Assembly: GCF_964656455.1 (NCBI RefSeq)
Contig: NC_135726.1
Location: forward strand, 34,997,930-35,061,929
Direction: 5' to 3'
Origin: Halichoerus grypus
Lineage: Eukaryota > Chordata > Mammalia > Carnivora > Phocidae
DNA length: 64,000 nucleotides
Positions 26,835 to 39,000 of the stretch are shown piece by piece; the stretch's first letter is position 1, and each line of letters opens with the position of its first letter. A program made the position numbers and the translations under genes. Under the pieces are notes generated by a model. It saw only the letters and a list, made by a program, of their open reading frames with translations. It was not told the DNA's origin and did no database searches.

Positions 26835-27042
26835 ATGGCGGCGGCGGGCCGGCTGCCGAGCTTCTGGGCGCTGCTGGCGCCGCTGCTTGGGGGGCTCGCG
26901 CTGCTGGGAGTCGGGCCGGTCCCGGCGCGGGCGCTGCACAACGTCACGGCCGAGCTCTTTGGGGCCGAGGCCTGGGGCACCCTGGCGGCCTTCGGAGACC
27001 TCAACTCCGACAAGCAGACGGACCTCTTCGTGCTGCGGGAAA
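26835..27042 (+). CDS. ITFG1: ITFG1 coding exon 1 (signal peptide and first FG-GAP-like motif)
   Basis: It encodes residues 1-69 plus the first base of codon 70 (phase 1). The ATG at 26835 lies in gggctgccATGgcg; -3 is G and +4 is G, a strong Kozak context, and it gives the family N terminus. A hydrophobic Leu/Ala/Gly-rich run over residues 10-28 ends near ARALHN, as expected for a cleaved signal peptide. [15 protein letters not shown] is an FG-GAP/calcium-loop motif. The donor is GTCAGT at 27043. The exon is very GC-rich and forms the right part of the CpG island. Confidence 0.96.
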
Positions 27043-30000
27043 GTCAGTGCTTGTCCGGCCCTCCCTCTGTCCGCTGTCCCTGTGCCCCTCCCGGTGTTCC
27101 CACACCCCCTAGCCCGGATGGCCGGTCCTCCTGCATTTCCCAGCCCTTCTTTCCCAACCCTGTCTCTCCTTTTATTTCCAGCATCCTTTGCAGCTTGCCT
27201 GTTTTCTCCATCTTTTCCAGCCCCGGGTGCTGGCCCGGCCACCCCACAGTTTGATCTACCCACAAGAGCCCTAGAAACACCCCAGGGTTTTTTGTTGTTC
27301 CTGAGATGCCTGCGGCCTTCACCCCAGTACCCTCTCTTCCCAATGGAATCACCTGCTTTCCCAAGTCCTTCCTGATTCCCAGGAGTCTTTGTAGCTTGCC
27401 TCTGCCTTCCCTCCCAAAGCCCCTTCATTCCTTTCTGCTTTACTTCCTTGAATCTTCCTTCCCTTTTAATGAATTGGAAAACATGTAACTTGACAGTTTC
27501 TTCTCCTACCTCCTCATTTACCTTATTCGCCAGCCCCTCCCTTTTTCAGGGTCCTAGCTTTCTTTGAAGCTACTGTGCCCCCACTCCAGTGCCCTAAACA
27601 CTTCACAGCTCACACAAGCATTTTGCGGGGACCATTGATAAACCCAGTGTCTCCTTGGGAAAAGATTGTCAAACTGCAGATTTTTCTCCCTCCTGAGCTA
27701 TCTAGTCTTATGTGCACCTGACCTTTTCCTCAGTTTGGTCACCACCCTAATCTTCCAAATCTCTGCTTTCCTTGTCAACTTGAGGTTTTAGGAGTTCTTT
27801 GCTTTAACCATCACTGAAGAAACTTTACTGTAAATCTTGATGTTGACATTGGGTATTAAATTTTTGCATGACTATTAGGAAAAATAGTGAATATACCAAA
27901 GTTTAAAAATTATTTACTTTTTAAAAAAATAAATAAATTTGAGTAGGGTCTTAGCCTTTTGAAGTACACACAAAACTGGGTAGATCAAGGCCACCAAGGA
28001 AGGAGGTGAAGCAGGTTTATACAGAGCTTAACTAACGGGATCTTGGTCCAGGTTTCTTGTGGCTCTTACCAGTGTACCAGAGCCTCTTGTGGACTCTGGA
28101 TAGTTTTCCTATTTTTGTATGACTATGTATTTATTGCAAGAAGGGTACATACTTCCAAACCTGTATCTACTCCATCCAAACTGGATACAGAGACTCTCCT
28201 CTTAACTTTAAAGATGGCTTGGGTTTAATTAAACAATTTCAAAAGTCTGTTCCAGTGAGTTCTCATGAATGCATCCACTGAGTTCCGGTGCATCAACTTG
28301 GGTGATAGTTCAATAGAAGCCACAAGAGGAGGGCCTTGGAGGACTCAACTTTTTCTTAGATATGTAATCATGTCCTTGTTACTAGTCAGATACCTACAGT
28401 AGGAGTTCCTGTTTCCTGGTGCAATGCATCTGTGTGATAAACTAAACAGCTTTATAAGAGGTCATGTTGGTAGGTCTGGGGAGACAAGGCTTGACATATA
28501 CTATAGTTAAAAGGCATGTTCTTTATATGGTTCTTTTAAGTCACCAGATCTGATTCCTGGCAAAAGCCATTGGCCTCAGTTTGTTTTGACCAACTGCGTT
28601 TTCCATGTTCATCCTTCCTGTTTCTGTGCCACTTTTTTTAACACTGAATTTGTGATATTCTGTTAGGTATTCCCATTCCATCAGACAAGTAGGACTCACC
28701 TTGAAAGGGCAGAGGAACTGGAGTAAAATAAGTTTTTTTGTTAATAACAGAACCCAGAAAGCTTTTTGTAACCACTAATTGGAGGTATTACCTGGAAATA
28801 TTTCTCTAATAACGTATATTCACTTCTTTTAGGAAATGATTTAATCGTCTTTTTGGCAGACCAGAACGCACCCTATTTTAAACCCAAAGTAAAAGTATCC
28901 TTGAAGTAAGTACAAATGTATCTGTTCCTGTAAAAACAATCATTATTGTAATGATTGATATGCAATAGCTAGTTGGATTGCCTTTGAAATCAATTTTACT
29001 CAACTGTGTTGACAGAAAACCACTAGTTATGAGGTGTGAGTAGCAAGTAATTTGTTAGGAAAAATAGTGAATATACCAAAGTTTAAAAATTATTTACTTT
29101 TTTAAAAAATAAATAAATTTGAGTAAATCAGGTCTGTTCCTGCATAAACACCCTTCATTCTCTTGCAATCTAATACCCCTTCTTGAATGTGTTGGAGATT
29201 ATCCCTCATCCTGAGTGTGCACATGGGAGCAGCTCATTCACAGGCTCATCAGGTCAACTATGTGTTGAGAGTGGAAGGGGGAAATTTGCACTGGGAAAAG
29301 GTCAGTGACCTCTGTTCTAATTTCTTTTTTGACTAGTAGGTGGTGGGTTTTTTAAGGTTTATTTATTTTTTTTTTAAGTTTTTTTTTTTTATTTATTTGC
29401 GAGAGAGACAGTGAGAGACAGAGAGCATGAGAGGGAGGAGGGTCAGAGGGAGAAGCAGACTCCCCGCTGAGCAGGGAGCCTGATGTGGGACTCGATCCCG
29501 GGACTCCAGGATCATGACCCGAGCCGAAGGCAGTCGCTTAACCAACTGAGCCACCCAGGCGCCCTTTAAGGTTTATTTTGAAGAAATTTAAATCAAGCTG
29601 AATTTTGTAAATGTTCAAATAATAGTTCTTATTTTTATTTTATATGACTGGCATTGCCCGAAACTCAGTGATCATCATCAATAGTGAGCCAGCACAGTTT
29701 TGAAACATCAAGAAGCAAGGATTGATTGATGACTGGTTCAAGGAAGAAAACATGAGTTAGTGCAGACTAAAGTGGAAACTTGTAGAAAGTTACAGGATTT
29801 CAGTGACCTTCAGTATAATTTAGGTGAGGGTTTTCAAGTTTGGGGACACAATGTTAACAAGAGATGGCAGTATGCATGTTGTGAAAAGGAGGTGGAAAGA
29901 TTTACCTAACAGAAGTGGACGGTATACTTTGGAGAGGTACGGACCAAGAAGATGAGATCAGGGCAGACTAGGAACCTTTATAAATATCACAAAGAGTTTG

Positions 30001-33000
30001 AACTCAATCCCATGAAAAGTGGGGAATCATTATAGGTTCTTGTTTAAAGGAGCGATGAAGAAAATGGTATTTTAAGTTGATTTAATTGTTAACCATGTAC
30101 AGGATGAATTGGTTTGTAGAAAGATAAGAGATTACTAAGGAAACAGTTTAAAAAAATATGTAAGTCCCTTTGTGGGCTAATGACTGCTCGGACTGTACAA
30201 TATTTAAACTCAGACATATGTTTTAAAAAAAAATGGCCTTGAATTAGAACATTGAGAGGAAAGTTTTAAATGGACAAACAGGAACTATCCCTCTTGAGAA
30301 ATTTTCCTAGTACTGGCTGTCAGCATGCTTGGAGTGGGCAGGGAACAGAAGTTGATAAATATTATATAGAGGAAATGACCTGCTTAGAAGTGATTTTTCT
30401 TGGAAAGAAATGTTTGAACTAAAAAGGACTAGGGTTCCACCAAGTTTAAAAAAAAAAATCCCAATTCGTTTAATTTTCTTTGATTAATGCAGTGTTGTTT
30501 TATATACTATTAAAATTTAGAAACTTGTTTTTATTTTGTTTAGAATATTTTTCAAAGAAAAAACAACTCTCCTTCACTCTTTTCTTCCCCTATTCCCCTG
30601 TTTTTCTCTCAGATGGAACCACTTATAAAACCTTCAGGTATCTTTTCTGAGGTTTATTTCCATATTTTAAAATAAGCATTTACACTGTAATTTCTTGAGT
30701 AATTATCTTCTTCTCTTGGATTTTTGTTAGCATAGATGAGGGTTTGCCATCTTTAAATTAGCCCCATCATCTCAATATCATTATATCATATTTTTAGCTA
30801 AATCAGTAAACATCATTTACATTTTGACCATGTAGATTGTATGCACTTCAAAACCGACCAGTACACAGTGATTTCATTTCTGTAGAGTTTTTCCTCCTGG
30901 AGTAAAGATTGATTTTTAAAAAATCAGTTGCATAGTTTTCTATGTACCTATCCTTAATTTCTTGGTAGGTGTTCCATCATATTGGCCGAATACCTATTGT
31001 TCATTTTTGTTTTCCCCTTTGAGTCCTCTACACTTCTACCCAATCTGGATTCATTCTTTAAGCCTCCTGCAAGGTTAGTATTTGGGGATTTTCCCTTTGT
31101 CATTCTTTGTTGGATCCCTCTTTCTTGGATCCTGTGCCATTTTATTCTTAGCTTCTTCATTAACTTCACTGGAGTGCATCCTTCAGGAAATTCCTGAGAA
31201 AGAGTGTATGCTTTCTCCTTCCATGTCCCCAATTTTTTTTTATTTTTAATACTTTGGTTGGCCTATAGTCTTCTAGCTTCATGGGGTGCTATTTTAAAAT
31301 CCAGTGCTTTTTTTTTCTCCTAATCCTTCTAATGTGACTTATTTTATTTTTCCTTTTGGAAGCTTTTAGGGTCTCTTCTTTATCCCTTTTGCACTGATAT
31401 TTCATGATGATGTGTCTTGATATAGATTATTTTTCATTTATTACACTGGGTATTAGGTGGGCCCCTTCAAACTGGAGGCTTCTATCCTTGGGGGCTTTTT
31501 GAAATGTTCTTATTTCTTTAGTAATTTTTTTATTCTATTTCAGGAATTCTTATCAGTTTGTTTTTGGACCACCTTTATTCTTTTATTTTATTTGTGTTTT
31601 TGTCATTTCATTTTGTTTTCCTTTCCAGGAGGTTTTCTCATTTTTATTTGAAGCCTGCTATTGAATTTTTGGTTAGTGGTAATATTTTTTATCTCCAAGA
31701 AGTTTTCTTTGTTCTCTTATTATTCTTTCCTCTTAACATGCTGTTCCTTTTTTGTTTTATAAACATACTTCCTTCTCTTACGTCTTCAAGTGTAGATTTG
31801 AGGTTTTGTTATTCCCCTTACTATCTCTCTTTTCTTCAGATTCCTTATTGCTATTTGTTTAGGCTCTCTTTAATATTCAGTTTTCTTCAAAAAGCAGGTG
31901 TATCATATTTAATAGTATGGCAATAAAGAGCTGATTGGAAACTCTTTGCATGGTAGGACTTGTCTCCTGTCTCTTGCCCTGTGGCAAGACTGACATCCAA
32001 GGAATAGGGTAGAGCTGGGGGCAAGGGTCAAATTGTTCTTTCTGTAGACTTACCATTAACTCCTTGTTTTTAGCTTAAGTCCCAAACCTTACCCTCTGCT
32101 GTAACTTAAATCTGTAATGCCTGGTTAATAAACTGCTTGGTTCTTGTCTTGCTGAGAAAGAGAGACAAGGGACCATCACTCACAATACAGACTTTCAGAT
32201 AAACCTGTTTTCAGCCTTCTGTATCACCCTTATCTTTCACAATTTCTGATGACTGCAAATTCTGAGCCTCTCAGGTATTCTTCTGGGCAAAAGCTTTCCT
32301 TCTTAAGCCTTTTTCTTCAAACATTTTAGCTTATAGTTTCCTTGTCCTCATAAGTCAGTTAGCATTCCGTGCATTCCCTATCTCCCTTTATGATCTCTTT
32401 GTTTTTGAGGGTTATATTTTTTTTAATTCATTCTGTATCATTTTAGTGGGTTCTTTGAAAGAAGAAAAGATAAACACATATGCCAATCTCGTATCTTTAA
32501 ACCTTCTACTTCCTATTTTTACAGCCATAAAGAAGCTGGGCATTTGTGGCTATATAACCTAATCAGGTTATAGACCGGTATTCCTGCCAAATAAGTTCAA
32601 TATGTGTTCCTGGGTACGCATCTGTAGGCACATGCACATGAAGAGACCTCCACAGTTTGTTACATAGTAGCATGGGTGGTTGCTATATCATTTTTAAAGA
32701 CCAGGTATTTTCATGGAAAAGTTAAAGTATTGTTGGAATTATTTGAGGAAACTAGTATTACCAAAACTATTTTATCATAATGAAGATCAGTTTTAGAGGC
32801 TGACAGAATTTGAATTTCAGCTATTCCACTTAGCTATTAGCTAATTGGCTATTTAGTTGTTGGCTTTCGGCTTTAGCTTTTTAATTGCTTCAAACCTCTG
32901 TTTCCTAGTCAGTTCAATGGGAATGATAATTCAGGTGATGAAAATTAAATTATCAGTTAATAGCTATTAAGCATTGATGAAATATATGGGACAGAATAGG

Positions 33001-36000
33001 TAGATGCATTATGATGAAACTACTGTTTTTCTTCAGTCCGCTTAACCTTGCTTAACTTTTCAGTATTTTTCTCATTTTCACCTTAAATAAAACCTGTTAT
33101 ATATATTTTTAGATTCTTGATGCCATTTACAAAATAGTTATCTCTAGTCTATTGGAAAACTTGCTGTCTTGCTATTTGCTCTAAGTGGAATTAAGTAAAG
33201 ATTGAACTTAAGGCCTATTTTTTGGTTGGGTCATTCAAACATTAAGACAAGACATGTTTTAAGTTTTCAAAGTTAATATAAATAATTTCAGAATTATTTC
33301 ATTATAAAATATAAAATTAAGTATGTATGTTTTGACAGCATATTGCCAAGTTTGATAAAAAGAACTTATTTACCATTGTGAATCTTGAATATTTTTCAGA
33401 AATAAAATGATTACTTAATCTTCACATCTGCATTAAACCCAAAATTAAGTATTTTACAAATTTAACCTTTTAACTGATAAAATGGCAGTGATACCCCTTG
33501 TTGCCTTAACAATTGATTATGAGCCTCCATTTCTTATAAACCAGCCAAATGCTTTGGTGTCCTTGACAAAAGATCTAAGTAAAAGGACTATATTGGCTAG
33601 TGTAAGAACATAAAACTGTTCTTTCTTTTGAAATATTTCAGATTTTTGTCTCTACAATCATCCTGAATTATTTTGTAGATCAAAGAGGCCTAAATACATG
33701 AAGGATGATAAGAAATTAAAGAAGAGAATGAAATGAGAATCAGTTCTATGATTTTAAATTTTGCATTGAAAATATCTGTGTGTAGTACAAACATAGAGAT
33801 GTCCTTTTCTATTATAGCTTGACTAGATACCTTAAAATGTGTGTTTCTTTTAGGAATCACAGTGCATTGATAACAAGTGTAGTCCCAGGGGATTATGATG
33901 GAGATTCACAAATGGATGTCCTTCTGACATATCTTCCCAAAAATCATGCCAGCAGTGAATTGGGAGCTGTTATCTTCTGGGGACAAAATCAAACATTAGG
34001 TGAATTTGTTTTTTAAGAGTTTTTAATATTTATCATTGGATATTAAAGGAAGACTATGCCTGTTATTCCTAGGTAAATATAACAAAATTATTGTTCTGAA
34101 ATCAGTTCAGTAATGAATTTCTTAAGAGTCAGTAATGGCCTGTAAAAACATTTTTAAAAGTCATATTTCTGATTTTTCTTTTTCAACCCAGGGCTAGTCT
34201 GAGGTCAGTTCCAGAGAACAGATTCCACTCTTGCTAGCTTTAGGAAGAGAGAGATTTATTAAAGGGTTTTATGGCCTACATAATTATTGGGATAGCTGGA
34301 GAACAGACTCTAGGTTGAACTTTCAGGAACAATCCCCAAAGCCATCAAGCATGGCTTTTTACCGTCAGAACACTGCCAGTTGCACCACAGCTGCTAGAAT
34401 GACACTGTCTGCCGTGACCCTCAGCGGCCAGGGAGATGCCCTGCACCCTGCCTCTTGAGACTTTAGTGACCAGACACTGAAGTAGAACTCCTGCCTCCCA
34501 GAACTCAGAGTGTATCTGAGAGTGTATCTGGTTGGCAAGGCTTACATTTTATTCAGAATCTCAGATGCAGGGATAGGTGAGAAATGCTATTGTGGGTTTC
34601 TAGTCTCCCCATTATAGGAAAACACAAAAAGGTTGGAGTGGAGGTTGAGAGTCAGTCTACCATATCCACCCAAAAACCTTCAAGACTTACCTGAAAAGCC
34701 AATTAATTATACCCAAACAGGTAACTGTTCATGGACCAGATTTCAAGGCAGGGTGGAAGGGCTGCAGTTGTGTTTTCTGTAACATTGAGAACATAAGCAG
34801 TAGTCTCAGTACTTCAAATTCATTCAGTCAGTAAATATCTAAAGAAATAGTACCATGTGAAAAGCATTTCATGTATGTAAGCAGGGACATTTTAGAGTCA
34901 AGTACTTTTGTGCATGTTGTCAACTGCTCTAGTGCTAAATTGTATTTAAAGAAGACTCACCTAAGAGATTTTTAGATTGAAGCCTCTAAAGAAAGTTATT
35001 GTAATGGTGCTCTTAACTATAGAACGAACCCCAGTATTTTGTCCTTACAAACTTGATGTCCATTTAAGTTAGATTTATAGTGTCTTGTTAATAGTAGTAG
35101 TTGGAATTAATTATAGATAAATCTTGAAAAGAATAAAGGTATTTTACCCCAAGTGTAGATATCGAAAATAATATAAAGTACCTGCTGATTTATATATTTT
35201 CTCTCTATACAGATCCTAACAATATGACTATACTCAATAGGACTTTTCAAGATGAACCACTAATTTTGGAGTAAGTATGTGCTTGCTTCCCTTTGAAAGA
35301 TTTTAAACTAACAAACATAAAATTTCTCATATAAGAGACTACTTTGCAAAGTAGCATTGACACTAAATTCATTCTCCCTTTGAAACTGATAGAGGCTTAT
35401 ACTCTTGACTATATGACATTTACTTGCCATGATGGAGGAAAGAGAAAAATGAAATTCAATATTTTGGAAAGAGGAAGAAATTTGTGTTTTTGTTTCCGTA
35501 GCTTTCAATGTGTCCATTATGGATCTATGTTGATTGTAGCCATGTCATTACTCAAAAGAATTAAGGTAACTGTTTTAGGGTAATACTGTTAGTGCTTGAT
35601 TGACAGATAAGAATGCTATGGGCTTTTCTCCAGAGATTTAGAAAAATGTCTGTATTAAGGAGAAACTTACCTTTTTTTAAAGCTCTTCTTTAGTGTTATC
35701 ATTTATTTCTCAAAATACACTCATGTACTAGGATAAGTGTCATCCAAATTCCTGTCAGGACATTTGGTAATGATACAGAGATCATTGGGGGAGCTAAAGC
35801 GATGTATAGCCACTTTCTTATTTCCACTGCTGCCTTTCATACAGTTATTAAAATAATAGTCGTGTATCAATAAGTCAGTGGCCCTTAGAAGTCTCAACTA
35901 TAAATTCATGGATTAATCTTCTTAAAGGCCCTCAGCTTGATTGCTCTCATAGTTCAAATTTCATAATTTTTTCATTGTTGTTGCAATATATAATGGCCAG

Positions 36001-39000
36001 TATGAATTTTTACACCAGCTGGGGATTACTTTTGTGGGTTATTTCTCCTAAACCCACCTAACTACATCAGTTGGGTCTGAAATAAGTGCTGTCTTCTTAC
36101 CACTCAGGGATAGATGAGATTATGCAGAAACTAAAGGCGACCCTAACATTTCACAACAAAAGTTCATCTCTTGCTTACGCTGCCTGTCCACTGTGGGTCA
36201 GTGATAGGCTCAGCTCTGTGCCATCACTCAGTCAGGTGTCAGAGGCCCCATTATCTGTGGAGCTGGACCACCTGAAACCCATGTTCCTCTCCTTGCCACT
36301 GCCAAGCTTAAAGCAGGCTGGAGGGTCCAGTAATAAATAATAAACCCTTTTGCCTGGAAGTAACACATGTCTAACACTCTGCTAACATTTTATTGACTAC
36401 AGCAGAAACTGGTGAGCATTGTGATGTCGACCACACCTCCCAAAGGTTATTTTCCTTTTAAAGCTAGAACATGAGAATTTTACGAAATGGCTGCTTAATG
36501 TTTTTAATGTTTTCTTTTCAGCTTCAATGGTGATTTAATTCCTGATGTATTTGGTATTACAAATGAATCCAGCCAGTCACAGATACTATTGGGAGGGTGA
36601 GTAAATATGATTATAACCATGTCATTAATTGTACTTATTGCTGCTACAGGATCTGTGTGTCTATGTGAACTGATTGCTTTAACCATTAGGAGAAAACTCA
36701 GCTCATTGGAAATCCTTGCTCTTAAAGATTTTTAAAAGGGCATTTGGTTGACATATAAGCTTTCTCAAACAGTTTGGGATTTGATCTGCAACTGCTCTCT
36801 AGGTAGAGCCAGCTTAATCCATTTATCCCTTTGGAAATTAGAGATATAAACTTTACAGGTCCCCATTTGAATATTGGTTCTTTAGATGTTTTTTAGGAAA
36901 AATTTAATTTAAATAGGATAGCCGCAGTCTTAATTGAATTCTCCACCTTAGTCATGGTAGCTCTGAGACTTTTACTGATAAGCCTGTTCCTTCTCCCTTT
37001 TATTTGTTCAATGAGCAATCAATAATTGCCTGAGAATGTAAACACTCCTTCTCTGGGCTCTGGAAACTTTTCTGTGTGTACTTTATCCTTGACCAATATG
37101 TGTGCTAGGATTCTCTTACTACCCATGCATGCCACTCTTTCGAAAAACTGTATCGCTTGGCATCAGGGAAATCCAAATCAAACCTCAATGAGATACCACC
37201 TCACACCAGTCAGAATGGCTAAAATTAACAAGTCAGGAAACGACAGATGTTGGTGGGAACGCAAGCTGGTGCAGCCACTCTGGAAAACAGTATGGCGGTT
37301 CCTCAAAAAGTTGAAAACAGAGCTACCATACGATCCAGCAATTGCACTACTGGGTATTTACCCCAAAGATACAAATGTAGGGATCCGAAGGGGTATGTGC
37401 ACCCCGATGTTTATAGCAGCAATGTCCACAGTAGCCAAACTATGGAAAGAGCCAAGATGTCCATCGACAGATGAATGGATAAAGAAGATGTGGTATATAT
37501 ATACAATGGAATATTATGCAGCCATCAAAAGGAATGAAATCTTGCCATTTGCAACGACGTGGTTGGAACTGGAGGGTGTTATGCTGAGCGAAATAAGTCA
37601 TTCAGAGAAAGACATGTATCCTATGACCTCACTGATATGAGGAATTCTTAATCTCAGGAAAGAAACTGAGGGTTGCTGGAGTGGTGGGGGGTGGGAGGGA
37701 TGGGGTGGCTGGGTGATAGACATTGGGGAGGGTATGTGCTATGGTGAGCACTGTGAATTGTATAAGAGTGATGAATCACAAACCTGTACCTCTGAAACAA
37801 ATAATACGTTATATGTTAAAAAAAAAAAAAAAAGAAGATAGCAGGAAGGGAAAAATGAAGGGGGGAAAATTGGAGGGGGAGACGAACCATGAGAGACTAT
37901 GGACTCTGAGAAACAAACTGAGGGTTCTAGAGGGGAGGGGGTGGAGGGATGGGTTAGCCTGGTGATGGATATTAAAGAGGGCACGTACTGAATGGAGCAC
38001 TGGGTGTTATACGCAAACAATGAATCATGGAACATACATCTAAAACTAATGATGTAATGTATGGTGATTAACATAACATAATAAAAAAAAAAAAACTATT
38101 TGGAATCTTGCAATTCAAAGATAAAATTCCTCTAGACTTAAATAGAACTGGCCTCCTAACATTTAAAGCAAGATACTTTTCCTGAGATGCCTTCAGCTTG
38201 GTTAATTTTTTATTTGTCTGATAAGGCAGAAATTTAGTTCAGGAGTACAGAACGTGGGGCACCTGGATGGCTCAGTTGGTTAAGTGTCCGACTCCTGATT
38301 TCAGCTCAGGTCATCATCTCAGGAGTAGTGGGATGGAGACCTGCATCAGGCTCCACTGCAAGTCCTGCTTGTTTGCCTTGGGCTGGGATTATTCAGGAAA
38401 CTGTCTTTTCGTTTCTTCTCTTTAATGGCATACATGTGGGAGGCGACTGGCTGACTCATTTGGAAGAGCATGCAACTCTTGATCTTGGGGTCATGAGTTC
38501 CAGCCCCCAGGTTAGGTGTAGAGAAAACTTGGGGCACCTGGTGGCTCAGCTGGTTGAGCATCTGACTCGTGGTTTTGGCTCAGGTCATGATCTCAGGGTC
38601 ATGGGGTCTGGCTGCATGCTCAGCAGGGAGTCTGCTTGAGATTCTCTCTCTGCCTCTCCCTCTACCCTTCTGCCCCCCACATTCATCTGTGCATGCGCTC
38701 TCTCTCTCAAATAAATATATAAATCTTTAAAAAAATAAATAAATAAAAACTTAAAAATAAATAGATAAATAAAGGTATACATTGTGATTGAGAACAGGAT
38801 GGTGACTCCTGCCCTGCTTTATTTCACAGTAACCTCCATTTTAGTCAAAGAAATACTTCAAATACCTTTAATATGTAATTTGACCTTTAGAGATTAAAAC
38901 TTTTGAAACAGCTATTGTTAATTCAGAAAGTAAAATTTCTAATATCTTTATGGGTTTTCTACTTAATCTGTAAGAAAACTATTTAGAATATCATGTGATA

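Larger units (their letters stand above)
26380..27060. promoter_or_regulatory. CpG-island bidirectional promoter of PHKB and ITFG1
   Basis: The two start codons are only 333 bp apart, facing away from each other, in a very GC- and CpG-rich block inside an AT-rich window. No TATA box is evident. Visible motifs are an ETS/GABP-type CCGGAAGTG (26626-26634), a CRE half-site ACGTCA (26676-26681) and a GC box GGGCGGGG (26813-26820). These are typical of housekeeping bidirectional promoters. The exact transcription starts cannot be read from sequence. Confidence 0.85.
28906..33853 (+). other. ITFG1: ITFG1 intron 2
   Basis: 4.9 kb. It holds the 71-bp block copy 2, one antisense Can-SINE, and a T-rich stretch (about 31300-32150) that looks like an old interspersed repeat I cannot name with confidence. 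The rest looks unique. Confidence 0.85.

Noticed and set aside
26679..27428. 249-residue frame on the - strand over ITFG1 exon 1
   Set aside because: An Arg/Gly/Pro-rich frame kept open by high GC content. It overlaps the true ITFG1 exon in antisense and has no domain.
34231..34458. 75-residue frame
   Set aside because: Inside a probable old interspersed repeat in ITFG1 intron 3; no splice or domain evidence.
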